Shown in pieces: positions 1 through 10,898 of a stretch of 64,000 nt of DNA. Both the position numbers and the translations under genes were made by a program. The stretch's first letter is position 1; the number at the start of each line of letters is the position of its first letter. Below the pieces are notes generated by a model. It searched no databases, was not told the DNA's origin, and saw only the letters and a program-made list of their open reading frames with translations. Source of the stretch: Panorpa germanica (Eukaryota > Arthropoda > Insecta > Mecoptera > Panorpidae); contig OY783223.1 of NCBI GenBank assembly GCA_963678705.1, forward strand, positions 6,473,721-6,537,720, in the 5' to 3' direction.

Positions 1-426
1 AAAAAATTAAAAACGAAATGGATAAAACTGCAAGCGCTCCTAGTATAAATAGTTTCATAATATTCATGATCAACCTGATTGTCCAGAGCCCTTTTAGCCC
101 TCTGGATATGCTACACGTACAGATAGACCCGAATTATATTCTAGGACTCATTGTAGAACAGGCTATGTATATTACGTACAGGATATTTGTCAAATTAAGG
201 ATCCTACACTGAAGAAGTTACAGAAATTAGAAGAAAGATGGCACCTGCAGTTTTAAATAACATGATTTGTATTTTATATGTATAGTTGATTTATTAAAAT
301 TATTTCAAAGAATATCTTGAAGCTATAAATTCATAAAGTTAAGGTGGATCATTCTGCAAAGTCGGTATTTATTATTCTTTTCGTCACTTTTTTTTATTTA
401 AAACGAAATTTTATCCGTTAAAATAA
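1..426. other. AT-rich non-coding DNA
   Basis: No feature recognised. The short open frame at 18-212 has no coding-like composition. Confidence 0.6.
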
Positions 427-1067
427 TGGGCTTGTGTCCTATGTCCTAATTTCAACAAAAGTGTACTATATATTGATAAAGTGGGTTACTAGAACCTCAA
501 ATGTCCAATTATTTTTTAATAACTCATAATTGTTAATATGCTAAAAGATATTAACAATTAAAAAAGCCATTTTGTCTCTTTAATTATTAAAGGGATTCAA
601 CGTTGTACACATTCCAGTGCATGTGACATCACAATCCTTGTGTAAGGTTACCAACCTTACAGATCATAAATCTCTGCTATATGTATTTATATATCAAAAT
701 ATCAAATATTATTTACAGCTATTTCAAGGAACACTCAAATTTCAATATTATGTCTGCCTTAGCAGGGTTAAATAAAATAAAAACTTATTATTCTTTGACT
801 TGACTTGATATTTCGACTACCAACAGCTACAAAACATTACCAAAGCAGTGACCTACTCAACAAATAACTGACGTTAAAATGCATTCACGTCATACAAATA
901 TGGCCGACCATTTCTAGCGCTAAAACTACAATTCAAACTTTTAATTGCTATATCTCCGTCAACATTTAGATATTTAATAAAATAGACACGCCAATACACA
1001 TTTATTAACATCAATTTCAATCAACAATTGAAAAATCGACCACTAAAAAATGAGGACACAAGCCCAT
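427..1067 (+). mobile_element. AATGGGC-family MITE, copy 1, full length (~641 bp)
   Basis: Both ends are present: ATGGGCTTGTGTCCT at 427 and its inverted copy AGGACACAAGCCCAT ending at 1067. The interior carries the family's landmarks: TTACTAGAACCTCAAATG, CATGTGACATCACAATCC, ATCTCTGCTATATGTATT and AAAATCGACCACTAAAAAA. No coding capacity. Orientation is defined as + when TATGTC follows the first terminus. Confidence 0.9.
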
Positions 1068-1703
1068 CCCGAAGATTCAGAATTTTGAACAATTTAGAAT
1101 CCGAGATAATTAATAACATAGTTAACAATTTTCACCTTCCATTTGAAGCATGTAAAACTTACTATCCGTCCAACTATTTTCTATTATATACAAAAAATCT
1201 CTGGTTAGAATTTTGAAAAAATTTAGGAGAGCAAAGAAAAATGTTTTTTAAACAAGATCCGTATGGTATCCATGTGATTCCATTATATTAATTATGAACT
1301 ATCCAATTGTGATTTTCTTATGAGTTTGATACGAAATGAATTTGCAGCTATGATTTTATGTGCAGTAAAATTGCCGAGTATCGTAGTGCACCCAATTTAA
1401 AATAAAATGCATGAAGCTATGTTTCAAGATAACGACGATAGCTATAAGTTACCAGAGGAACGATAAGTCTGGGTTCAACTGGTGTCTGTCTCAAGGAGTT
1501 ATTATTGTTGCACCAGCCGAAGAGATAACACTAATACATTTACCTTATAAACAATCTAGAATTGCAGACTAAGCTATGCACCGTTCACAATTTGGTACGA
1601 GTATGTATGTTTCTGTTGTGTACAAAGTAACAACTGTTAAATCATATAAAGAATTTCGGCTTTTGTAGTTCTAGTATTTTTAAAAGCTTATTAAGTGCCG
1701 TTG

Positions 1704-2306
1704 TGGGCTTGTGTCCTATGTTTTAATTTCTATAAAACTGTACTATATATTGATAAAGTGCGTTACTAGAACCTCAAATATCAAATTATTTTTTAAAACT
1801 TCTTGTATTTCAGGAGATATTAACAATTAAAAAAGTCTCTTGAATTAGTAAAGGGATTCAAAGTTGTACACGTTCCAAATGCATGTGACATCATAACCGC
1901 TAGTTGCTATCTCTTTTATACAACACAGCGTAAAAGAGATAGCATATTAAAGATAGATCTTTGACAAGTTTACAGGTTACCAACCTTACAGCTCATAAAT
2001 CTCTGCTATATGTATTTATATATCAAAATATCAAATATTATTTACAGCTATTTCAAGTAACAATAAAATTCTAATATTATGTCTGCCGTAACAGGGTTAA
2101 ATAAAATAAAAACTTATAATTCTTTGACTTGACTTGATTATTTCGACTACCAACAGCTACAAAACATTACCACAGCACTGACCGGTAAAACTACAATTCA
2201 AACTTTTAATTGCTATATCTCCGTCAACATTTAGATATTTAATAAAATAGACACGCCAATACACATTTATTACCATCAATTTCAATCAACAATTGAAAAA
2301 TCGACC
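1704..2306 (+). mobile_element. AATGGGC-family MITE, copy 2, right end lost
   Basis: The left terminus TGGGCTTGTGTCCTATG is intact. The homology stops at ATCGACC (2306), where another dispersed repeat (2308-2393) begins. About 75 bp in the middle (about 1898-1972) replace the normal ATCCTTGTGTAAGG segment and contain a perfect 14-bp hairpin. Confidence 0.85.
1905..1944. repeat. Perfect 14-bp inverted repeat within copy 2
   Basis: TGCTATCTCTTTTA (1905-1918) and TAAAAGAGATAGCA (1931-1944) are exact inverted copies with a 12-nt loop. A related half (CCATCTCTTTTATACAACA) appears at about 34735 beside another broken copy of the same host element. It is probably a very short MITE. Confidence 0.75.
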
Positions 2307-2307
2307 G

Positions 2308-2393
2308 ACGGGGTATTATTTGATATTTTGTGATTCAAGTTATAAATATTTTGTAGTGCAATGCACGAGTGCATTTAAGGTATAGCCGCCACT
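2308..2393 (+). repeat. Short dispersed repeat, member 1
   Basis: GGGGTATTATTTGATATTTTG, TATAAATATTTTGTAGTGCA and GTGCATTTAAGGTATAGCCGC are shared with 18833-18920. It abuts the broken right end of MITE copy 2. Confidence 0.7.
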
Positions 2394-3014
2394 GCTTGCA
2401 ACTATATTTTGATCATACATTTCTCTGTAAATTTAACTTATTAAGTTAAATTAATTTTTGTTAATTAAAAACATATATTATGTAACAGCATTTTTGTTTT
2501 GGCTCTCGATATAATATTTGATATACATATACATATTCGTTTGGAATTGATTACTATATTCATCACACCCGTAAAAGATCAAGCATGTTGGCCGTGCCAA
2601 TTACCAACCCAACATATCTGTTGAGTATTGAATCCATTTAAACTAAAGCTATTTTACCACAGTTCTTTTCAACGAACAAGACTGACATAACATATTCATT
2701 AGTCCCATACAAAATGCTGACAATTATTTATGAGAACGTATTTACAACAATAATATTATTATTATAAAGAATTGTAATAATCATAATACTTGCTAATGCA
2801 GTGTAGTAGATATGGATACATATGAGTCAGCAAAATAAGAAGTATGGTATTTATTGTTATTAACAAAGCTGTTATATAAATCGAATACTTTTTCTTATTT
2901 ATTACTTAGTAATCAGAGGCTATTGTAATTTTCAATATATTTTGATTGCGTTCATTAAAAAATCAGTGTTAGGTTAATGTTATTTCTTATAATGAAATGA
3001 AATGGTAAGGTATT

Positions 3015-3753
3015 TTAAGGAGGTACAGGACGTTAACGTAAATGATGAAAACGTTGTGAAAGTTGGAGGGTCAATATAAATAGTAAAAATACATGCTGTC
3101 TCAAAATTTTAGAGATCTAGGGTTCCTAGTTTTCTTTTTATACATGATTAAAAATAGTCATTTTCCATACAAATCATAATTTTTTGCTCAATTTCACCAC
3201 ATAGTATAACTTTTAACTATAAAAAAATGGTGACACGGCTTTCAAAAACTAGGTGTATATAAAAGAATCTTTTCTGTAACTATTGCAAAAAGAAAATTAT
3301 CAAAAGGATACCTATATACGAAAATATTTAAATAAAACCAGTAAGAAACAGTTCGTGTAGGTTATAAGCCGGTAACGTTGCAAATCCCAATTTGAGCGGG
3401 AAATTCAAAATCGGAATAAATATGTTATAAAATATAACAATTTATTGGTCAAAGAACCAAATCACGCATGCGTCAACACACGTAAATTTGCAGCGTTGCC
3501 AAATTTATTATTCTTTTTTCAAAATATTTAATTTGTATTTAAATTGAATTAATATAAATTTGATATTAATTATAGGTAATTTTTAACTTATTAAACTATT
3601 ATATGCATAAAAAATTCATTTTAACAAGCAAAAAGCAGTTTAATAGGGAATTGAAAAATTCATTTTCAAAGGCCTCATGAACTTCGTATTTTGCATTTCG
3701 TATTACCTAGAGATAAACTTTTTGCATTGACGGTACGTCCTATACCTCCTTAA
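3015..3753. mobile_element. GGAGGTACAGGACGT-family TTAA MITE, copy 1 (739 bp)
   Basis: TTAAGGAGGTACAGGACGT at 3015 faces ACGTCCTATACCTCCTTAA ending at 3753. TTAA occurs at each end. The interior is AT-rich with no ORF. A second copy at 21617-22350 is colinear. Confidence 0.9.
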
Positions 3754-4369
3754 TATCAACAAATTAATAAAATAAATAAATCATTCGTTCCACCGTGAAG
3801 CAGGAAACTTGTCATGTCAATCTTCCAATATTTGACTCAAACAAATGTAGGTAAACATTTGAATCAAACGTTCACCGCACACTGAAGACACAAGGCACAT
3901 CAAGATAAAAACAACCCCATATGAACACAATTCAAAAGCAATTGAAATTTGTTGTATTTCGCAAGAAGCAAATCGAAATCACCTAAAAAGGTTTGCAAAA
4001 ATCGTACCATTTTCTATTCATATTTTGAAATATATACTATAAGAAGTAGATAGAACAATAGTTCTATTGAAATTCAAAGATTTGATACCCTGCAATTCAC
4101 TGATTTATACGCACAGACAGCTACAGCATCTTACTGTGAGAGATTCATCTCAGTGGGTGATTTTAAATAAGATTTTAATCTTTAAAACATTATCTTAACT
4201 CTCGCGGGTGGAATATAGAATCCTAACTCGAAGATATACACGTTAAATCATGTTTAAATATGCATTTAAAAATGTTCGACAACATTCAACTGCATATAGG
4301 AATTGTATTGGTATTAGTAGAGAACGAAAAACTGCTTGGAATTCCTAACATGTGTTGCTTAACACTATC

Positions 4370-4910
4370 TTAAATTATTGTAAATGTTTTGTCTCTTTCT
4401 TTTATGGGTAAAGCTGCTTCCACTGTGGTTTCGTCATTTACCGCTTGTTGTACGCTTTCTTGTAGCTTGCATTTAAACAAAGAAGGCTCTGTCCACGGAG
4501 CTGCACATGTCATAGCTCTAGCGTACTGCACGACGCATAGACGTAATATTCTTTTTAAAACGACAATCAATTTTGTTCATATTACTGAACAATAGTCATT
4601 CGGTATACTGATTGAAATACTGAATCATCCTCTGATAACTTTCTTGCAGCAACAAACAATCTGCGGTTAATGTTCTTTTCGATGTATGGATGAAGCCAAT
4701 ACATTATTCGTCTGATTCGTCGTCTTCTAATAAAAGCGTATACTATAATCACATCTTCTTCTTCACTTGACATTTTCCCAATGAAATCAATGCTAAACTT
4801 CAGAGAAATGACCCTATTTGCAGCTTGTATGACGTTACGTGGACAGAACTGAGATGCAGAATACGTCTGGCTTCATTTACAGCTTGCATGCAACCTACAA
4901 ATGAACCTGT
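4370..4910 (-). pseudogene. Harbinger (HARBI1-like) transposase relic, minus strand
   Basis: The ORF at 4773-4582 (minus) starts MSSEEEDVIIVYAFIRRRRI and continues through YWLHPYIEKNINRR, LFVAARKLSEDDSVFQS and YRM. This matches the N-terminal layout of PIF/Harbinger transposases (acidic start, Arg-rich block, W.HP, then a length-conserved helix). It then stops and changes frame, and a second piece (4570-4370, minus) continues to about 4370. The catalytic DDE region is missing. The same shortened structure occurs at 41650-42400, so the deletion predates the spread of these copies. Confidence 0.65.
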
Positions 4911-5178
4911 CGTGGACAGTAGCACTAATTTTTTCAAATTCGTGACAGGCGAATGGAAAAGTACCTAGAATCTATGAGAAACAGAGATATGGGATTCTGG
5001 ACAATATTAAAACACTGTTGTGTAAAAGAGAGTAACAATCGGAAACGATATCGATTAAATTAATGAATAAAAATGATTATTTTAATTGTTAATATCTGCT
5101 ATAATATTGCTAGTTATTAAAAAATATATTCTACAAGAAGAAGCGACAAATCTGTCTTAAGAAGATTCATGTCTTAAG

Positions 5179-5312
5179 AGATTTCAACTTTATGTGATAA
5201 AAACTGTAGAAGTTATGAGAATTTCTTCAGGTTTTCTTTAGATTTTTGTTCATAACTCGAATACCCTTCAATAGCAATGTGAACTATAGGCCTAAATCTA
5301 TGTAAGGAGGCG
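5179..5312 (+). repeat. Direct repeat, left unit (~134 bp)
   Basis: TTTCAACTTTATGTGATAAA to TGTAAGGAGGCGTTAT recurs almost unchanged at 5467-5608. The spacer of about 155 bp holds AT-rich sequence with CGTCGTTTTAGCA. Confidence 0.85.
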
Positions 5313-5466
5313 TTATACACACATAACTAGTACATTGTTTTTATGTAGCTATAAGATTTCACAAGTAACAGCGATTTTTTTAAAAATATTTTCTGATTTT
5401 TAGTCAATTTTATATGGAGAGTGTTCTAAATAGCATAAACCATTTTTTGCTTAAATACGTCGTTTT

Positions 5467-5608
5467 AGCACTATTTCAACTTTATGTGATAAAAACTGTA
5501 AAAGTTATGAGAATTTCTTCAGGTTTTTTTTTTGATTTTTGTTCATAACTCGAATACCCTTCAATAGCAATGTGAACTATAGGTCTAAATCTATGTAAGG
5601 AGGCGTTA
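5467..5608 (+). repeat. Direct repeat, right unit
   Basis: Second copy of the block at 5179-5312, differing by an expanded T tract (GGTTTTTTTTTTGATTTTTG) and a few substitutions. A local segmental duplication. Confidence 0.85.
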
Positions 5609-5973
5609 TCTACCATATTTTTAAATATTTGAAGAGCTAGATACATCGTTTGAGGAAAATGTCACTAAAATTAATTTTTCACGGCCGCGAAGTAGATGTA
5701 ACTCTTAATTATTTGTATTCAAGCAGTTTCTTATTTTCTTACCGTATGACTAGCGGTTGTCTTGACTTGTGCTTTTGCATCTCTTAGCTGTTTTGCGGTG
5801 AAATTGGTCTCCCATGAACATGACTGTAGCAGAATATATTGATGACGCCTAGAGCAACAAGTTGCGGTTAATTTTCTGTACCTGCATCTTAGTGAGACCA
5901 CGTCGTAACTCCTGGAGGACCATCGATACCATGGACGGAGACGTGGACGCGGTTGGAAAGGTGAAACCGCAAA

Positions 5974-6162
5974 ATGAACCAAAACGCATTGGAACTTATT
6001 GCAGACAATGGACTGCAGACCGAAGAACCCAAGGCTGAAGAACGCATAAAGAAATCGTCTGAGATGGAAGAAGAAATAAGCAGCTCTTTTGCTGAGCCAA
6101 TTGTTTCATTTTGGGAATATTTAGTGACAAATTTAGCTGAATTTCTTTTTAAGAACTTGTGA
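5974..6162 (+). CDS. 62-codon ORF with good start context and nearby AATAAA (possible small gene or gene relic)
   Basis: The ATG sits in CGCAAAATGA, a good insect start context, right after an in-frame TGA. The product is 62 residues: an acidic charged first half (EEPKAEERIKK, EMEEEISSS) and a hydrophobic/aromatic tail (VSFWEYLVTNLAEFLF). AATAAA lies about 20 bp after the stop. The sequence between 5720 and 6200 is less AT-rich than its neighbours. Upstream, a second frame reads Arg/Gly-rich (HGRRRGRGWKG). I do not recognise the product. It could be a genuine small gene, a last exon, or a degraded retrocopy; no poly(A) tract follows. Confidence 0.35.
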   Translation: MNQNALELIADNGLQTEEPKAEERIKKSSEMEEEISSSFAEPIVSFWEYLVTNLAEFLFKNL

Positions 6163-6372
6163 AAAATGTATAATATTCACGGAAATAAATCCGAAATTCT
6201 GTAATACATTGAAGTCGCACGCAAATTATTATTTATATTTTTATTATTATTAGTTTTGTGTTTTTCTTTTTCGCAGTGCAGCCTTAGCCTAAGAAAGAGG
6301 CGTCTGAAACATCTTTTCAACCTATTTTTTTACAGTATACAATTTTTATAAAAAAATATTTTGTTTTAGCTT

Positions 6373-7150
6373 TTAAATATCATTCCCATTCACTGGTTTG
6401 TATTTTGTATTTAATTTAAATTGTTTACCATATGGCAATACGCATAGTCATTCACAGTACCATTTTGAATTTAATTTATTTTTTAAGTTGTCTTAGTTTT
6501 TTTTAGAATCTTACAAGTTCCAATGTTTTAAATTAAAAATATTAAATTAAGAAAAACTATATTATATTATAACCTCTAAAATGTGATAATCTGTCAAAAT
6601 GCAGTAGGATTTACTTTTAAAAGAAGTTTAAGGTCAGTTTTTGAAAAATATAGAAGTGATACAATTTCTATTACTAACCCAGTTAACAATTTGGTGAAGT
6701 GTTTTGTTTTGTGACGTTTCTATCACTATTTCACTTCAATTATAGTTCGCATCAACTTTATCTTCATTTGTATTCCGACAGGTGGAGTGGTTCCGTCATC
6801 TGTAGCCGATAAAACAGACATTTCATATGAACGATTGTGAGAAACTGAACTATAAATGAACTCTTTCATGACAAAAAAATCATACGCATCTCCAATATGA
6901 TGTCAAAGTGACTCCAAAATGTTTACTGGGAATTGTTATTAAAAATAGCAATTTTAATTATTTCACATACAATTTTGTCTGTCAAAATTTATATAACTAA
7001 CGATGCATACGCACCAACTAAATTAACTAAACTTAAATTAAAACATAAATGTGAAAAGGAATGATTAAACGAAAACCTGAAATCTAGATTACAATATAAG
7101 ATAAAAACAGTAAATTAAATATCATAACAGTGAGTGGGAATGAGGCTATA
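6373..7150 (+). mobile_element. CATTCCCACTCACTG-family TTAA MITE, copy 1, with nested insertion
   Basis: Starts TTAAATATCATTCCCATTCAC and ends CAGTGAGTGGGAATGAGGC. The left TTAA is kept; the right one is mutated. A 253-bp CCCAGTAAACA-family element (6678-6930) sits inside. Family landmarks CATATGGCAATACGC and AAAATGCAGTAGGATTTAC are present. Confidence 0.88.
6678..6930 (-). mobile_element. CCCAGTAAACA-family MITE, short form, nested (253 bp)
   Basis: CCCAGTTAACAATTTGGTGAAG to CTCCAAAATGTTTACTGGG (each in pieces under 20 bases matching the family ends). It lies inside a CATTCCCACTCACTG element; uninterrupted copies read CTAATTG at this point, whereas here it is CTAA, element, AATTG. The target duplication is therefore AA. 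Confidence 0.9.
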
Positions 7151-7335
7151 AAATAGTTATAAACAAAAATAAGCTTAAGTCTGTTCATTTCATTTCATGC
7201 TGTTCATTTAAGATGTTGAGCGGTTCATTTACTACTTTGTCATTTTCTTTAACTATAAAACTATCATTATGCTACAAACATCAGGTTTGTCAATTTGTTA
7301 CAACTATGTAATAACATTTTCTTTTTTTTTTCAGG

Positions 7336-7377
7336 TGAGTTTGAATCTGCTGACTACTTCTTTATCATCGCATTCGG
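7336..7377 (+). other. Recursive-splice-like site or 42-nt microexon
   Basis: A long pyrimidine tract ends in ttttttttttcag directly followed by GTGAGT, the classic ratchet-point arrangement (3' splice site abutting a 5' splice site). A second donor, TTCG|gtgagt, lies 42 nt on. Read as an exon, the 42 nt are open in the frame that enters and leaves in phase 1 and encode EFESADYFFIIAF. That phase matches the receptor exon starting at 50775, so splicing the two would be in frame. Either reading implies that the receptor gene spans most of this window. Confidence 0.45.
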
Positions 7378-7736
7378 TGAGTTGATTACATACATCTAAA
7401 CATTAGTTGTGTACATTCATCTAAATACAACCCTACTCTTTTTAAACTAACCATTAGTGCACTGGTCTTACATACATCAGGTACCACTACAACTGTGACA
7501 ATACTACCCAAGCTATTATTTATGACCTGCATAAATTGCAACCCTTATACAAAAGGTTTATAACAGCTAGACTCAGTAAGTAAGGACCTCTAAATTATAA
7601 TAACTAGTTCTCCCTTTTCATCAGTTCACTTCTCTGAAGACTAACGTACTTAGTTTCTTCACGTCACTGACAAATTATAAACAACTGCGCTTAGAGTATA
7701 TAAGCTAGTGGCCTATTTTCAAACAAATAAAAATAA

Positions 7737-8364
7737 ATGAGCCTATGTCCTATGTCTTAATTTCTACAAAAGTGTACTATACATTAATGAAGTGGGTTGG
7801 TTACTAGAACCTCAAATGTTCAATTATTTTTTAATAACTCCTTATATTTCAGGAGATATTAACAATTAAAAAAGTCATTTTGTCTCTTTAATTATTAAAG
7901 GGATTCAACGTTGTACACTTTCCAACTGCATGTGACATCACAATCCTTGTGTAAGGTTACCAACCTTACAGCTCACAAAGCTGTGCTATATGTATTTATA
8001 TATCAAAATATCAAATATTATTTACAGCTATTTCAAGGAACAATAAAATTCCAATATTATGTCTGCCTTAGCAGAGTTAAATAAAATAAAAACTTATTAT
8101 TCTTTGACTTGACTTGATTATTTGACTACCAACAGCTACAGAACATTACCTCAGCACTGACCTACTCAACAAATAACTGACGTTAAAATGCATTTCACGT
8201 CATACAAATATGGCCGATTATTTCTAGCGCTAAAACTACAATTCAAACTTTTAATTGCTATATCTCTGTCAATATTTAGATATTTAATAAAATAGACACG
8301 CCAATACACATTTGTTAACATTAATTGAAAAATCGACCACTAAAGAATGAGGACACAAGCCCAT
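7737..8364 (+). mobile_element. AATGGGC-family MITE, copy 3, full length
   Basis: Slightly mutated left end ATGAGCCTATGTCCTATG; the right end AGGACACAAGCCCAT is intact at 8364. Interior landmarks are all present. 628 bp. Confidence 0.88.
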
Positions 8365-8912
8365 TCATTTATCAACAATCGGTCTTTATATTGAAATTAA
8401 TTAAACTCATTAATTGGGAGCAAGTTTTTTAATCACAATTATTCTCACAGATATCCAAACTCTCCGACCGCTGTTGTATGTGTTAAAAAACTGTTTCTTT
8501 TTACAATCACCGGGTGTTTCAAAGTAAACCGTTACAAAAATGAGAAATATGTTCATGTTTTGAAGGGAAAGCAAGTGAAACTGTTTAGGGTCACCCTGTG
8601 ATTGTAATCCAATGGCTGAATTAATCCAAGATGGCATCTAAGCGGCGACAATCAAAGAATAAATGTAATTAGTTATAAACAGGCGACTGTTGCGAATTCA
8701 ATGCGAATTGCAGTAAGTCATTAAATAAAAGTGAGTCATTAAACAAAGGTGCAAAATTGTTGAGACGGCAAATGTGGAAAATTAAGAATATATTAATAGT
8801 AATAATGCAGGAATAGATGATTATTGCATTACTATTGTATATTTTATGAATACACATGAGAACTCTGGATCAGTGTTACATTTTCTGGATTTGGTGTTAT
8901 CAAGTTAACACA

Positions 8913-9075
8913 TCACTCAATAAGTTCGTAGGATGACATATAAATGGCGCCACTATTGACAAATCTATATGATATTTAGATAGCACCAACCTTCAAACGA
9001 TATGTGTCAAAATTTCGTGATATTCGTACCATTAGTTTACGAGCTACAGCGGTTTTAGTGACCCTACGTTTCAAA
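8913..9075 (+). repeat. Dispersed mariner-like fragment, copy 1
   Basis: ACTCAATAAGTTCGTAGGAT, then GCGCCACTATTGACAAATC, CTTCAAACGATATGTGTCAA and TTAGTTTACGAGCTACAGC. The layout resembles the 5' non-coding part of mariner elements as I remember them; no transposase is present. Three relatives are at 28198, 29210 (inverted) and 46450 (inverted). Confidence 0.55.
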
Positions 9076-9159
9076 ATTTTGCAAAAATTTGGAAAAAAAT
9101 CTAAATTTCGTGTGTTGCTTCGCTGGAACGGTATAAAACAAGCTTTGTCATATTCTCAA

Positions 9160-9694
9160 TTAAGTCTCATTCCCACTCACTGTTTTGATATTTAATTTAC
9201 TGTTTTTATTTAATATTGTAATCTAGATTTCAGGTTTTCGTCTAAGCATTCCCTTTCACATTTGTGTTTTAATTTAAGTTTAGTTAATTTAGTTGGTGCG
9301 TATGCATCGTTAGTAATATAAATTTTGACAGTTCGACCTAAAATTGTATGTGAAATAATTAAAATTGCTGTTTTGAATAACAATTAGTAATAGAAATTGT
9401 TTTCACTTCTATATTTTTCAAAAACTGACATTAAACTTCTTTTAAAAGTAAATCCTACTGCATTTTGACAGATTGTCACATTTTGGAGGTTATAATATAA
9501 TATAGTTTTTCTTAATTTAATATTTTTAATTTAAGACAGTGGACCTTGTAAGGTTCCAAAAAAAACTAAGAAAACTTAAAAAATAAATTAAATTAAAAAT
9601 GGTACTGTGAATGACTACGCGTATTGCCATATGCTAAACAATTTAAATTAAATACAAAATGAAATTAAAGCAGTGAGTGGGAATGATACTTTAA
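9160..9694 (-). mobile_element. CATTCCCACTCACTG-family TTAA MITE, copy 2, full length (535 bp)
   Basis: Flanked by TTAA on both sides (9160-9163 and 9691-9694), with inverted termini GTCTCATTCCCACTCACTG and CAGTGAGTGGGAATGATAC. This best-preserved copy shows the TTAA target, which suggests mobilisation by a piggyBac-type (or Kolobok-type) transposase supplied elsewhere. Confidence 0.9.
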
Positions 9695-10295
9695 GTACCG
9701 CAAAATTTCAAGACGATCAGAAGAAAAGTGATTTCGTTGGGACCATCTTTAAATTTCATAGTTTTACACAGTAAAAACACAACTTATTATTTAGCACGTA
9801 TCCATAAACTTATTAAAAATTAAATTGCAAAATGTAATTTATTTTCTCGGTAATAAATAAATACAATAAATAAATATAAATCAAGTTTCTAATTATTCCG
9901 CTAGGTGGCTGAAAGATTGGTTTATGTTATGTGTATTAGCATTGCAATATTTGTACGTGCCTACTACCTACTGCCTACTGCTTACTGCCTGTGCATGGCT
10001 ATCTGGTAACACTGGCGAATATAAAACAATAGAAAATACCAATAAATACAAATACTCGATACATTATAATAAATTTAAATAAATATTTTAATATATTTCT
10101 CACAGTATGTATGTTTTCAATTACCATAAAATTCTGCATTTAATACGTATGCCTTGTTCAAAACGATAACACAATATCTAGTCAAATTCTTATTTCATTT
10201 ATGCACAAGGTAATGAATCCCCATTTACACGTAAAATTTACATTTTTTTAAACTAATTATTTCCTTAAAAGTTTCTAAAAATCTACCCTTATTTA

Positions 10296-10898
10296 ATGGG
10301 CTTGTGTCCTCCTTTTTTTAGTAGTCTATTTTTCAATTGTTGCTTGAAATTGATGTTAATAAATGTGTATTGTCGTGTCTATTTTATAAAATATCTAAAT
10401 GTTGACAGAGATATAGCAATTAAAAATTTGAATTGTAGTTTTAGCTAGAAATGTCGGCCATTTGTATGATGTGAAAAGCATTGTATACTTCAGTTATTTA
10501 TTGATCAGGTCAGTGCTGTGGTAATGTTTTGTAGCTGTTGGTAGTCGAAATAATCCAGTCAAGTCAAAGAATAATAAGTTTTTATTTTATTTAACTCTGC
10601 TAAGACAGACATAATATTGAAATTTTATTGTTCCTTGAAATAGCTGTAAATAATATTTGATATTTTGATATATGAATACATATAGCAGAGATTTATGAGC
10701 TGTAAGGTTGGTAACCTTAGACAAGGATTGTGATGTCACATGCACTTGGAATGTGTACAACGTTGAATCCCTGTAATAATTAAAGAGACAAAATGACTTT
10801 TTTAATTGTTAATATCTCTTAACATACAATGAGTTATTAAAAAATAATTGAACATTTGAGGTTCTAGTAACCCACTTTATCAATATATAGTACACTAT
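10296..10898 (-). mobile_element. AATGGGC-family MITE, copy 4, one end lost
   Basis: Starts ATGGGCTTGTGTCCTCC followed by the TTTTTTAGT.GTC side, so it is inverted relative to copy 1. It runs to ATATATAGTACACT (10898), where the last ~30 bp and terminus are missing. Confidence 0.87.

Noticed and set aside
427..1067. Idea that the AATGGGC elements are a CRISPR-like or regularly spaced array
   Set aside because: Copies are ~640 bp, irregularly spaced, in both orientations and have transposon-type inverted termini.
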